A stretch of DNA of 64,000 nt from Gemmatimonadota bacterium (GTDB taxonomy: Bacteria; Gemmatimonadota; Gemmatimonadetes; Gemmatimonadales; GWC2-71-9). A program made the position numbers and the translations under genes. The notes under the pieces were generated by a model. That model ran no database searches. It was not told where the DNA came from and saw only the letters and a list, made by a program, of their open reading frames with translations. Position 1 is the stretch's first letter. Every line of letters begins with the position of its first letter. The DNA lies in assembly GCA_009692115.1 (NCBI GenBank), contig SHZU01000005.1:1-64000 (forward strand), in the 5' to 3' direction. Of the stretch, positions 43,938 to 52,250 are shown one piece after another.

Positions 43938-44729
43938 CTATCGGTTCTCCCGAATCAGGGTGAGTGGATCGATCGAAATCCCGTTGTGCCGAATCTCAAA
44001 GTGTAGGTGCGGCGCCGATGACCGGCCGGTGTTTCCGGTCCGACCGATCACTTCGCCCGCCCGGATTCGGGCGCCTGGAACGGCCACCACCCGGGACATG
44101 TGGCCATACATCGACTGATACCCGTTGGGATGTTGGATCAATGAGAAATACCCGTACTCTTTGTCATTTCCGGTTTGAAGAACGGTCCCGCCGGCCGTAG
44201 CCCGCACCAGCGTACCCACCGGCACCGCCACATCGACTCCCGGGTGAGCCTCGTCCGTCGAGTCAGCATTTTGGCCCCGCGTGACATAGCCCCGTTCGTC
44301 GAGCGGCCAGTGGCTCGGGATCGATGGGCCGGTTTCATATCGGGGCCGCTCACCGGTAGCGAGGACCAGGACGTCCGGCGCTACCGGCAACACCGACGCC
44401 AGTTGCACCGGATCGGGAGCGATGTCAGCGCCGACCATTCGCCGAAGTTTGCCGTAGTTGGCTTCGACCCGATCAAGCGCCAACGCCAGCTCCCGGATCC
44501 GCTCATTGTCGATCGTGAGCCGGTCTAACTCCCGTTCGAGACCCGGTACTCGGGCGGCCTGCCGGGCGATCGGCGCATAGAACGCGACCCCAAGCACCAG
44601 GAGCACGCCAATGACGATGGCGGCCACGACCCCGAGCCGCAACAACCAGGTCGGAAATCGGTAACCCGCCGACACCAGTTCATCGTCTCGCAACACGGTA
44701 ATGGTGACGCCGCGCCGCCGGCTGGTCAT
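43938..44729 (-). CDS. Membrane-anchored M23 (LytM) peptidase
   Basis: A 263-aa protein. A basic N-terminus is followed by one transmembrane helix (LLRLGVVAAIVIGVLLVLGVAFY), a coiled coil of about 45 residues (GLERELDRLTIDNERIRELALALDRVEANYGKL) and a C-terminal LytM domain. Zinc and catalytic motifs are complete: HPGVDVAVPVG (HxxxD), YGHMSR and HLHFEIRHNG (HxH). It is expected to cut peptidoglycan cross-bridges or activate amidases in the periplasm. It starts at an ATGA overlap with parB and is followed directly by a bactofilin, its probable localising scaffold. Confidence 0.92.
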   Translation of the reverse strand: MTSRRRGVTITVLRDDELVSAGYRFPTWLLRLGVVAAIVIGVLLVLGVAFYAPIARQAARVPGLERELDRLTIDNERIRELALALDRVEANYGKLRRMVGADIAPDPVQLASVLPVAPDVLVLATGERPRYETGPSIPSHWPLDERGYVTRGQNADSTDEAHPGVDVAVPVGTLVRATAGGTVLQTGNDKEYGYFSLIQHPNGYQSMYGHMSRVVAVPGARIRAGEVIGRTGNTGRSSAPHLHFEIRHNGISIDPLTLIRENR

Positions 44730-45607
44730 CCGTCGAAGGGGGCGCCGAGCACGGTCTCGAGCACCCGAGCCAGGTCATCGTTGGAGTAGTAGGAAATCGT
44801 CACAAAACCCCGTCCCCGCCGCCGGGCGGTAACCCGAACATCCGTCTGGAGCCGCTGGCGGAGGGCTTCCTCCACCCGGCGAACCTCGGGATCTTGGGCC
44901 TTCTCAACCGGATGGCCGGCCTTCTTTCGCCGACCAGGCACTTCGCCTCGCACCCGGGCCTCGAGTTCCCGGACCGACCAGCCGTGCTCGGCCGCGTCCT
45001 GGCCCATCCGCGACAACAATTGTTCGTCCGTAAGCCCGAGCAGTGCCCGCGCATGACCCTCAGTCAACGTTCGATGCTGAACCAGTACCTGGATGTCGGC
45101 CGGCAGTTTGAGGAGACGAAGCGTGTTGGCCACCGTCGCACGGTCTTTCCCGACCAGCCGGGCCACCTCGGATTGGGCCAAATGAAACTCCTTGACCAAC
45201 CGCTCGTACCCCACCGCCTCGTCGAGCGGGGACAGGTCGTCCCGCTGCAGGTTCTCGATCAGTGCCAACGTCAACATCGCTTGATCGTCGACGTCCTTGA
45301 GCACGGCCGGCACCTTCTGCCACCCGAGCTGCCGGACCGCCCGCCACCGCCGCTCCCCGGCAATCAACTCGTACCGCCCGGCGCCCTTGGCCCGGACTAT
45401 GATCGGCTGGAGTAGCCCCGAGGCTTCGATCGAGTCAACCAACTCTTTCAAGGCCTCGGGCTCGAACTCCCGGCGCGGTTGATAGGGGTTGGAGTCGATC
45501 GCGGCGACGGGAATCTCCCGTAAGGCACCCTGGGCCTCCGCCTGCTCCTTCGACATCGGACCGAGCAGCGACTCGAGTCCTCTGCCTAACCGTCGTGATT
45601 CGCTCAT
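44726..45607 (-). CDS. parB: Chromosome-partitioning protein ParB
   Basis: A 293-aa CTP-dependent DNA-sliding clamp of the ParABS system. The N-terminal domain has ALREIPVAAIDSNPYQPRREF and the CTP-binding GAGRYELIAGERRWRA. The central helix-turn-helix has LSPLDEAVGYERLVKEFHLAQSEVARLVGKDRATVANTLRLLKLP. The C-terminal part is a dimerisation domain with basic linker. It starts at an ATGA overlap with parA. Two matching parS sites lie upstream of parA. Confidence 0.95.
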   Translation of the reverse strand: MSESRRLGRGLESLLGPMSKEQAEAQGALREIPVAAIDSNPYQPRREFEPEALKELVDSIEASGLLQPIIVRAKGAGRYELIAGERRWRAVRQLGWQKVPAVLKDVDDQAMLTLALIENLQRDDLSPLDEAVGYERLVKEFHLAQSEVARLVGKDRATVANTLRLLKLPADIQVLVQHRTLTEGHARALLGLTDEQLLSRMGQDAAEHGWSVRELEARVRGEVPGRRKKAGHPVEKAQDPEVRRVEEALRQRLQTDVRVTARRRGRGFVTISYYSNDDLARVLETVLGAPFDG

Positions 45608-46404
45608 GCGCCCTCCATCGGAACGGTAGCGTCCATTCGCTCAACTCGCTTCATCAGTTCCTGGGCCACGGCGATATAACCCTTCGCACCGACCGACTGC
45701 ACATCGTACATCAAGATCGGCTTGCCAAAACTCGGCGCCTCGGCCAGCCGGACGTTCCGCGGAATAACGGTCTTGAACACTTTGGCGCCGAAGTATTCCT
45801 TGGCTTCCTCGGCCACCTGCCGGCAGAGGTTGAGTCGGGAGTCGTACATCGTCAGCAGGACGCCGTCGATGGCCAATTCAGGGTTGAAGTTCTGTTGGAC
45901 CACCCGCACCGTGTTGAGCAGCTGGGAGATACCCTCGAGAGCGTAGTACTCGCATTGAATCGGGATCAGCACCCCATGGGCTGCGGTCAGCACGTTGAGG
46001 GTGATCAAGCCAAGCGAAGGGGGGCAGTCAATGAGTATGAAATCATACGACGCACTGATTCCTCGGAGCGCATCCCGAAGCCGGGTTTCCCGATTCGGCA
46101 GTGACACCAACTCAAGCTCCGCCCCAACCAGGTCTTGCGTCGATGGGAGCGTCGCCAAATAGGGGAGTTCAGCGTCTGGAATCGCCGCCTCCGCCGGCGA
46201 CCTCCCGTCCACGATGACGTCATAGAGGGAGACGCGATCGGTTCCTTTGGGAATCCCAACCCCGCTCGAGGCGTTCGCCTGTGGGTCAGCATCAACCAGG
46301 AGAGTCCGTCGCTCAGCGATCGCCAGGGAGGCCGCCAGGTTGACCGCGGTGGTTGTCTTTCCGACTCCACCCTTTTGATTTGCAATCGCGATGATACGGG
46401 CCAT
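45604..46404 (-). CDS. parA: Chromosome-partitioning ATPase ParA (Soj)
   Basis: A protein of about 266 aa. MARIIAIANQKGGVGKTTTA carries the deviant Walker A with signature lysine, LLVDADPQANASSGVG the switch I region and FILIDCPPSLGLITLNVL Walker B. The ATG at 46404 is chosen because the extension to 46437 adds only a non-conserved hydrophobic stretch. It is the first gene of a nine-gene collinear run. ATP-driven dimerisation on DNA moves ParB-parS complexes. Confidence 0.95.
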   Translation of the reverse strand: MARIIAIANQKGGVGKTTTAVNLAASLAIAERRTLLVDADPQANASSGVGIPKGTDRVSLYDVIVDGRSPAEAAIPDAELPYLATLPSTQDLVGAELELVSLPNRETRLRDALRGISASYDFILIDCPPSLGLITLNVLTAAHGVLIPIQCEYYALEGISQLLNTVRVVQQNFNPELAIDGVLLTMYDSRLNLCRQVAEEAKEYFGAKVFKTVIPRNVRLAEAPSFGKPILMYDVQSVGAKGYIAVAQELMKRVERMDATVPMEGA

Positions 46405-46522
46405 TGACACCAAAATCAGTAAAACGTTTATTGACAACGACTTACATAGTAACTACCGGGTTTTGTAACCGAGACCTGTCGTCCTGATAAACCTACTACC
46501 TATTGATCAATCCGCAATCCGA

Positions 46523-46538
46523 TGTTTCACGTGAAACA
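46523..46538. promoter_or_regulatory. parS site 1 (perfect consensus)
   Basis: TGTTTCACGTGAAACA, a 16-bp perfect palindrome identical to the conserved bacterial parS consensus recognised by the ParB helix-turn-helix. It lies about 120 bases upstream of parA. Confidence 0.96.
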
Positions 46539-46603
46539 GCTTGTTGAGGTTGGTGCCCTTGCACTCGAATGGTTTTGCCGATGGCCGGGAGTTGGTGCGA
46601 AGG

Positions 46604-46619
46604 TGTTTCACGTGAAACG
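46604..46619. promoter_or_regulatory. parS site 2 (one mismatch)
   Basis: TGTTTCACGTGAAACG differs from the consensus only at its last base. It lies 81 bases from site 1 and ends 9 bases before the mnmG stop. Together the two sites should nucleate ParB loading here, which also suggests proximity to the replication origin, as in most bacteria. Confidence 0.9.
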
Positions 46620-46628
46620 AGCGGCGGC

Positions 46629-48476
46629 TTACCGACGCCTCTTGGCGATCTCCATCACAAGGGACTGGAGGTCGCTAGGAGAAATACCTGGGATCCTTGA
46701 CGCCTGACCTAGCGTGGTTGGTTGCCGAGCGGTCAGCTTCTCGCGGGCCTCGAAGGAAACGGACTTCAATGACATGTACGACGAAAACTCCGAAATCTCA
46801 AAGCTCTCCATCTCTTCGAGTTTCTTCGCCATCAGCTGCTCCCGGCTCAAGTACCCGGAGTACTTGATCTCGACGTCGGCCCACTCCGACGCCTCGCCGG
46901 CACCGAGTCCGGCCGCCTCCAAAAGGGTGGCAAGGGGTACCCCCGGCCGTTTGGCGAGTTCCGCGATCCGCACCGGCTCGGTGATCAGGGAGAGGCCCGC
47001 GAGGTCAAGGACTGGATTCGCCTGGTCAGGATGGATCGACCGGCTGTTCGCCCGATCCAATGCCGCTTGTTCAGCTTCGAACCGACTCAGGGCAACCCGT
47101 CGTTCGTCCTCGCTATACAGGCCGGCCGAGTCACCGATCCTGAACAAACGCCTGAGAGCGTTATCCTGCCGGAGCATCAGCCGAAACTCGGACCTGGACG
47201 TAAACAACCGGTAGGGCTCATCGACCCCCTTGGTCACCAGGTCATCGACCAGAACCCCGATAAAACCGTCCTGGCGCCCAAACACGATGGGGTCGCGACC
47301 GAGAGCAGACGCCGCAGCGTTGAGTCCGGCCACGACCCCCTGGCCGGCTGCCTCTTCATAGCCGGTGGTTCCGTTGACCTGGCCCGCAAAGTAGAGCCCC
47401 TCAATCGCCTTGAGCCGGAGGGTCCGGTCTAACTGGGTCGGCGGGAAGTAGTCATATTCGATCGCGTAACCGGGTCGGGTCATTTCCACCCGCTCCAACC
47501 CCGGCACTGACCGGAGGTACTCGACTTGAACCGAGGGGGGCAGCGACGTCGAAAGCCCGTTGACGTACATCTCGGCGGTGTCGAGCCCCTCGGGTTCCAG
47601 AAATACCTGGTGACGAGCGGCATCGGGAAACCGAACGATCTTGTCCTCGATCGACGGACAATACCGCGGCCCGCGGCCACTGATCGCCCCCCCGTATAAC
47701 GCCGATTCCTTGAGGTGCTCCGTAATGATGTCCCGAAGCCGCTCGCCGGTGTGGGTCAAGTAACAGGGGAGCTGGGACGGATGCTCATGCCGAACGAAGC
47801 TCGAGAACCAATAGCCGGCCTGATCCCCATCCTGCCGGGCAAGGCGCTCCAGGTCAACCGTCCGCCCATCGATTCTCGGCGGGGTTCCAGTTTTGAAGCG
47901 TTCTATCGTAACCCCAAGAGCCTCAACGTCTTGCGCGATAGCAACCGCCGGTGGCTCCCCGGCCCGCCCGGCTGGAACCCGGGTATCCAACCCGATGTGG
48001 ATCTGGCCTCTGAGGAAGGTCCCGGCCGTCAAGACCACCGACCGACACCGATGCCGACGGCGATCCATCGTCTCAACCCCAACCACCCGACCCGACTCAA
48101 TCAGGAACCGGGAGACCGTCCCCTGCGAAAACCGAACGTTAGGCATCCGCTCGAGTTCCAGCCGCACTGCCCGCCGATAGAGCCCCCGGTCACACTGGGC
48201 CCGCGGCGACCAAACCGCCGGCCCCTTGGACCGATTGAGCATCCGGAACTGGATCCGGGCCCGGTCCGTCGCCCGACCCATGATTCCCCCCAGCGCATCC
48301 ACCTCCCGAACCACGGTCCCCTTGGCAATCCCACCAATCGCCGGATTGCAGGACATTTGGCCGATCGTCTCGAGATTCTGGGTCAGCAACAACGTCCGGG
48401 CGCCCATTCTGGACGCCACGGCCGCCGCCTCCGCCCCGGCATGGCCACCCCCGACAACCACGACATCGAACTCCAT
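46629..48476 (-). CDS. mnmG: tRNA uridine-5-carboxymethylaminomethyl(34) synthesis enzyme MnmG
   Basis: A 615-aa FAD-dependent partner of MnmE in modifying U34 of tRNAs reading split codon boxes. FDVVVVGGGHAGAEAAAVASRMG is the FAD-binding fold. GQMSCNPAIGGIAKG and GPRYCPSIEDKIVRFPD are the family signatures, and LFTSRSEFRLMLRQDNA and the C-terminal helical MnmE-binding region are complete. It sits in the common mnmG-parAB neighbourhood, but no rsmG gene follows before parA. Confidence 0.96.
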   Translation of the reverse strand: MEFDVVVVGGGHAGAEAAAVASRMGARTLLLTQNLETIGQMSCNPAIGGIAKGTVVREVDALGGIMGRATDRARIQFRMLNRSKGPAVWSPRAQCDRGLYRRAVRLELERMPNVRFSQGTVSRFLIESGRVVGVETMDRRRHRCRSVVLTAGTFLRGQIHIGLDTRVPAGRAGEPPAVAIAQDVEALGVTIERFKTGTPPRIDGRTVDLERLARQDGDQAGYWFSSFVRHEHPSQLPCYLTHTGERLRDIITEHLKESALYGGAISGRGPRYCPSIEDKIVRFPDAARHQVFLEPEGLDTAEMYVNGLSTSLPPSVQVEYLRSVPGLERVEMTRPGYAIEYDYFPPTQLDRTLRLKAIEGLYFAGQVNGTTGYEEAAGQGVVAGLNAAASALGRDPIVFGRQDGFIGVLVDDLVTKGVDEPYRLFTSRSEFRLMLRQDNALRRLFRIGDSAGLYSEDERRVALSRFEAEQAALDRANSRSIHPDQANPVLDLAGLSLITEPVRIAELAKRPGVPLATLLEAAGLGAGEASEWADVEIKYSGYLSREQLMAKKLEEMESFEISEFSSYMSLKSVSFEAREKLTARQPTTLGQASRIPGISPSDLQSLVMEIAKRRR

Positions 48477-48497
48477 AGGCCGGGAAACTACCCGCCG

Positions 48498-48540
48498 GCC
48501 CGAAAAACAGAAGGGCGGAGGAGATCATTCCCCCGCCCCA
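48498..48540 (-). terminator. Probable terminator after the ABC-2 permease gene
   Basis: GGGCGG (48513-48518) pairs with CCGCCC (48533-48538), with two further inner G:C pairs. Reading the minus strand, the hairpin is followed by TTCTGTTTTT. It lies 28 bases beyond the permease stop and before the mnmG start, so it separates the two units. Confidence 0.6.
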
Positions 48541-48567
48541 GACGACCACCACCTGCCCCCACCGATT

Positions 48568-49887
48568 TCAGCTGGCTCGAACCCAGCGCCACAAGTCCTT
48601 GGCGGAGGCCTTCTTGCCGTACGACAAGATCCCCACCCGGTAGATCCGGGCGGCCATCCATACGATCAGCAGCAGGCCAGCCACCGTCGAGGCAATCGAC
48701 AGCAGCAACTCCCCGATCGGAATCGGGGCGATCGAATGCCGGACCGGTACAACGAACGGAGCGAGCGGGGGAATCAAACTGAGAACCCGCGCCAAGGTGC
48801 CGTTCGGCTCGTTCAACAACGCGAACATACTCATCAGGCCCATGATGATGAACAACATCACCGGCATTTGCGCCTGTTGGGTCTCTTGGATCGTCGTGCA
48901 CATCGAGCCGATGGCCGCGTAGGCCGCCGAGTACAGTAAGAACCCGAGCGCAAAGTAGATCAAGAAAATCACCAACAGGTCGGTGGGCATCGACGGCAAC
49001 ATGAACGGCATCCCGCCGCCGGCTGCCGCCGACACCCCAAAGGCCTTCATGATCTGCGGCTGAAAGTCCCGTAGCAGCTTTGCCGCCGTCGTCCACACCC
49101 CGATCTGAAGCATACTGACCAGACCCACCCCGACCACCTTGCCGAGCAACAACTGAAACGGCGTCAAACTCGACACCAGGATTTCCATGATCCGGTTCGA
49201 TTTCTCCTCGATCACCGACGACATCACCTGGGTGCCGTAGAGCAGCAACGAGATGTAGAGAATGAGCCCCATCGCGTACGCCAACGCGAAGGTCGCCCCC
49301 CCGCTCTCATTGGTAAGCTTGCCCTCCGACACCTTCCGGGTTTCCAAGCTGAGCGGCACCACCGCACCGAGAGCCACGACCGGGTCCACGCCGGCCCGCT
49401 GGAGTCGCTCCGTCATCATCACCGGGTTCAGGATCCCCCGGAGATCCTCCATATCGCGAGGACTCCCGACATTCACGCCGAGATAGCTTGCCTGGCCCTT
49501 GGCGATCCCGCTCTCGGATACCATCACGATCCCATCGATCGACCCCTCCGCGCGGTTCGAGAGGCCCGTCATCCGGACCAAAGAATCCCGAACCTCCTCC
49601 GCTCGGGTCCCGGCCACCACCAACGTGAGGACAAACTTGGCCTCCGCGTCCGCCCCCGACCCCTTCTTGGCCGCGGCCAAGGCCGTCGTGACCTTGGCGC
49701 CGAACTCGCCGGTACCCGCATCGATGACCACCACCTTCCGGCCGGTCGTCTCGCGACTGAGCAAGAGTGCCGGCACCACGGCCATCCCGACAAAGAAGAC
49801 TGGGCCAAGCAGCGTGCCGATTACGAACGCTTTGGTGCGAACCCGCTCCACAAATTCGCGACGAATTACCGCAAATATTTTGTTCAT
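48568..49887 (-). CDS. ABC-2 type transporter permease (NatB-like)
   Basis: A protein of about 439 aa starting MNKIFAVIRREFVERVRTKAF. One N-terminal membrane helix (FVIGTLLGPVFFVGMAVVPALLL) is followed by a large extracytoplasmic domain of about 170 residues (KVVVIDAGTGEFGAKV onward). Several C-terminal helices include FALAYAMGLILYISLLLYGTQVMSSVIEEKSNRIMEILVSS and LLVIFLIYFALGFLLYSAAYAAIGSM. This is the layout of NatB/YhaP-type exporters. It forms a pair with the ATPase 4 bases upstream; the substrate is unknown, with Na+ or a toxic compound as guesses from family. Confidence 0.87.
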   Translation of the reverse strand: MNKIFAVIRREFVERVRTKAFVIGTLLGPVFFVGMAVVPALLLSRETTGRKVVVIDAGTGEFGAKVTTALAAAKKGSGADAEAKFVLTLVVAGTRAEEVRDSLVRMTGLSNRAEGSIDGIVMVSESGIAKGQASYLGVNVGSPRDMEDLRGILNPVMMTERLQRAGVDPVVALGAVVPLSLETRKVSEGKLTNESGGATFALAYAMGLILYISLLLYGTQVMSSVIEEKSNRIMEILVSSLTPFQLLLGKVVGVGLVSMLQIGVWTTAAKLLRDFQPQIMKAFGVSAAAGGGMPFMLPSMPTDLLVIFLIYFALGFLLYSAAYAAIGSMCTTIQETQQAQMPVMLFIIMGLMSMFALLNEPNGTLARVLSLIPPLAPFVVPVRHSIAPIPIGELLLSIASTVAGLLLIVWMAARIYRVGILSYGKKASAKDLWRWVRAS

Positions 49888-49891
49888 CGGA

Positions 49892-50845
49892 TTACGACTC
49901 CTCTCGGATGGCAAACGGACGGGCCCCGTCGACCCCGACTCGCGCCTCGAAAATCGATTGCAGCGACGCCTCCATGACCTGGAATCGGGAAAGCCCCACC
50001 CCTTCCCGAACCAACGCCTCGAGCAGCCGGTCACCCGACTCGTTGGCGGCCAACGCCACTTCGGCCGTGGCCCCAAAATCCGATACCTTCGACACCAGGG
50101 TCCGGTCCGCCAACACCCGCGCGGCCCGTTCCGCATTCCTGGTGTACGTCAAAGCCACGTGCTGCCCTCCGAACTCCCGTTTGATCTCTGCCAACGTCCC
50201 ATCCACTCGCTTCTCCCCATGAGCGATGATCACGATGTGATCGCACATTTTTTCCGCGTGCTCCATGATATGCGTGGAGAACAACACGGTCCGGCCCTGC
50301 CGGGCAATGTCCACCACGATCTCCCGCATCGTCTTGCTGTTGACCGGGTCGAGGCCGCTGAACGGCTCGTCGAGGATGACCAACTCCGGCTCGTGAAGAA
50401 GCGCCCCGATGAACTGGATCTTCTGCTGCATCCCCTTCGAAAGATCTTGAACTTTCTTGGCCGTCCAATCACTCAAATCGAGGCGCGCCAACCACTCCAC
50501 TGCCCGTTTCCGGGCAACCGCCCGCGGGATCCCCTTGGTCTCCGCCAAGAAGATGATCTGATCAATCACCTTCATTTTCGGGTACAATCCGCGCTCCTCA
50601 GGGAGATACCCGATCCGGGACGAAAGGCCGCGGCTCCCGGCGGTCGATCCCAGCACGGCCACTTGACCCTCGTCGGGCATGAAGATGTTCATGATCATCC
50701 GAATCGTGGTGCTCTTGCCCGCGCCGTTCGGGCCCAGCAAACCGAAGATCCCACCTCGCGCCACTGTCATCGACAGATTCTTCACCGCCGTATGTCCCGA
50801 GAACCGCTTGGTTACTCCGTTGACGGCAATTACCGTCTCCGCCAT
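49892..50845 (-). CDS. ABC transporter ATP-binding protein (NatA-like)
   Basis: A 317-aa ATPase: Walker A LLGPNGAGKST, Q-loop IGYLPEERGLYPKMKV, signature DLSKGMQQKIQF, Walker B LVILDEPFSGLDPVN and the H-loop in LFSTHIMEHAEKMCD. The EERGLYPKMKV stretch and the C-terminal 80-residue extension are characteristic of the NatA/YhaQ branch. It is co-transcribed with the NatB-like permease. Confidence 0.9.
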   Translation of the reverse strand: MAETVIAVNGVTKRFSGHTAVKNLSMTVARGGIFGLLGPNGAGKSTTIRMIMNIFMPDEGQVAVLGSTAGSRGLSSRIGYLPEERGLYPKMKVIDQIIFLAETKGIPRAVARKRAVEWLARLDLSDWTAKKVQDLSKGMQQKIQFIGALLHEPELVILDEPFSGLDPVNSKTMREIVVDIARQGRTVLFSTHIMEHAEKMCDHIVIIAHGEKRVDGTLAEIKREFGGQHVALTYTRNAERAARVLADRTLVSKVSDFGATAEVALAANESGDRLLEALVREGVGLSRFQVMEASLQSIFEARVGVDGARPFAIREES

Positions 50846-50934
50846 CTGGTCCGTACCTTGAGTTGAGTGTGCCAGCCGCTCCTACTGTTTGCCGCTGCCA
50901 GTCCCCGCACCGGCCATCTCGGAACCCTCCGGCT

Positions 50935-51045
50935 TCATATCAAACCGTCCGGATCGAAGATCGACTCAATGGCGCAGCTGAACAACCGCGCCATCGAAAA
51001 AGCCAGCGGCAGGCTCGGATCGTACTTGCCGGTTTCAATGATGCT
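50935..51045 (-). pseudogene. XRE/Cro-family regulator, C-terminal remnant
   Basis: The minus strand reads SIIETGKYDPSLPLAFSMAR followed by LFSCAIESIFDPDG and a stop at 50935, the characteristic second half of short YozG-type HTH regulators. A TAA at 51048-51046 directly precedes this piece in frame, and the recognition helix and everything before it are missing. It is a decayed fragment. Confidence 0.65.
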
Positions 51046-51073
51046 TTACATGTCGCCGTCGTATTAGATACTA

Positions 51074-51361
51074 CTACAAAACCAAGTCCGTCAGTCGAAT
51101 GACCGGCCCAACCGCCGCCGCCTTAGGGATTAGGAGAGTGCGGTGCATCACCTGGACCCCGAACCTCAGCTGCCGCTTGAGCCAGGTGATCCGGTCCAAC
51201 GCTTCGGCACTCGTCTCTCGGACCGCCACGTCATGCAATACCACACCCCGGGGCGTGGCCTCGTGGTAACGCCCGACGTAGGTCCTGCCCGCCTCATCAT
51301 CCAACACCACCGTTATCCCGTGCAGCTCCTCGTGCCCCGGATGAAACACATGGCCGCTCAT
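51074..51361 (-). CDS. Small conserved-looking hypothetical protein downstream of the SUF operon
   Basis: A 95-aa protein, MSGHVFHPGHEELHGITVVL at the start, then a compact beta-rich segment (GRTYVGRYHEATPRGVVLHDVAV) and a helix. There is no transmembrane region. Early histidines (GHVFHPGHEELHG) could bind metal, which is only a suggestion. It lies six bases after the bacilliredoxin stop, so it is the last gene of the SUF transcript. The function is not recognised. Confidence 0.65.
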   Translation of the reverse strand: MSGHVFHPGHEELHGITVVLDDEAGRTYVGRYHEATPRGVVLHDVAVRETSAEALDRITWLKRQLRFGVQVMHRTLLIPKAAAVGPVIRLTDLVL

Positions 51362-51367
51362 GGCCGG

Positions 51368-51790
51368 CTAGGCTACACAATGAGCGGAAAACGCCGCATT
51401 CAGCTCCGCGGCGATCGCCTCGGGACCCCGCCCCTCGATCTGATAGCGGTGGAGGAAATACACCACCGCACCGTCCTTCAACAATGCGACGGACGGCGAA
51501 CTCGGCTGATAGTCAGCGAAGTAACTCCTCGCCCGGGCCGTGGCCTCCAAATCCTGGCCGGCAAACACGGTGAACACACTGGCCGGTGTCACCGGACCCT
51601 GCAGCGCGCGCGCCAGCCCCGGCCGAGCCGAGCCGGCGGCGCACCCGCACACCGAATTCACGAATACCAGTTGAGTCCCGGCAGGATCACCAAGGACCTG
51701 GTCAACCTCGGCGACCGTCCGAAGTTCCTTCACGCCCAATCCGGTCAATTCCGCCCGCATCGGCCCCACCAAACGTTCCTCATACGGCAT
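51368..51790 (-). CDS. BrxA/BrxB-family bacilliredoxin
   Basis: A 140-aa thioredoxin-fold protein with the bacilliredoxin active site CGC at Cys48-Gly49-Cys50 in LVFVNSVCGCAAGSARPGL, followed by TVFAGQDLEATARARSYF and SPSVALLKDGAVVYFLHRYQIEGR. The family removes bacillithiol from S-bacillithiolated proteins or reduces related disulfides. It overlaps the sufU end by 11 bases, so it is made together with the Fe-S assembly machinery, suggesting thiol repair linked to cluster building. Confidence 0.85.
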   Translation of the reverse strand: MPYEERLVGPMRAELTGLGVKELRTVAEVDQVLGDPAGTQLVFVNSVCGCAAGSARPGLARALQGPVTPASVFTVFAGQDLEATARARSYFADYQPSSPSVALLKDGAVVYFLHRYQIEGRGPEAIAAELNAAFSAHCVA

Positions 51791-52250
51791 CTGGTCTTCC
51801 CCCTGTTCCGTCCTCGACGGCCTTCATCATGGCGTGCCACGCGAGTGTGGCACACTTCACCCGAATCGGAAACGCGGACACCCCCGCAAACGCACTCAAA
51901 CAGCCCAAGGCCTTTCGGGCTTCTTTCTTGTCATCGCCGGTTATCGACACCTTCCCGGTAACCACCTGATGAAATCGATCAAACAGCGCCCGGACCTCGG
52001 CCAAGGGCTTCCCCTTGACCGTCGTGGTCATCATCGACGCCGATGCCTTTGAAATCGCACAACCCTGGCCCAGAAACGAGACGTCCGTCACCACCCCGCC
52101 CTGAACCTCGACCCACACATTGAAGACATCACCGCAGAGCGGGTTGCAACCTTCGGCGTGGCCGGAAACTGCCGTCGGTTGCCGAAAATTCCTCGGCGAC
52201 TTGTTGTGGTCGAGAATCAGGGACTGATACAACTCATCGAGGTCGCTCAC
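51780..52250 (-). CDS. sufU: Fe-S assembly sulfur-transfer protein SufU
   Basis: A 156-aa NifU-N-like protein. Zinc/sulfur ligands Cys35, Asp41, Cys64 and Cys133 are visible in EGCNPLCGDVF, LGQGCAISKAS and RVKCATLAW. The region between Cys64 and Cys133 includes the insert that separates SufU from IscU (VTGKVSITGDDKKEARKALG). SufU accepts sulfur from SufS. It starts at an ATGA overlap with sufS. Confidence 0.92.
   Translation of the reverse strand: MSDLDELYQSLILDHNKSPRNFRQPTAVSGHAEGCNPLCGDVFNVWVEVQGGVVTDVSFLGQGCAISKASASMMTTTVKGKPLAEVRALFDRFHQVVTGKVSITGDDKKEARKALGCLSAFAGVSAFPIRVKCATLAWHAMMKAVEDGTGGRPDAV

Noticed and set aside
46522-46707. Small plus-strand frame beginning MFHVKQ
   Set aside because: The first residues are just the translation of parS (TTTCACGTGAAA), it crosses both parS sites and then runs antisense into mnmG. 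Not a gene.
47715-48782. 355-codon plus-strand frame opposite mnmG
   Set aside because: Proline/arginine-rich shadow of mnmG, with no recognisable motif.
51061-51071. GTAT-tag-ATAC short inverted repeat next to the XRE remnant
   Set aside because: Only four-base arms; expected by chance and not tied to a start codon.
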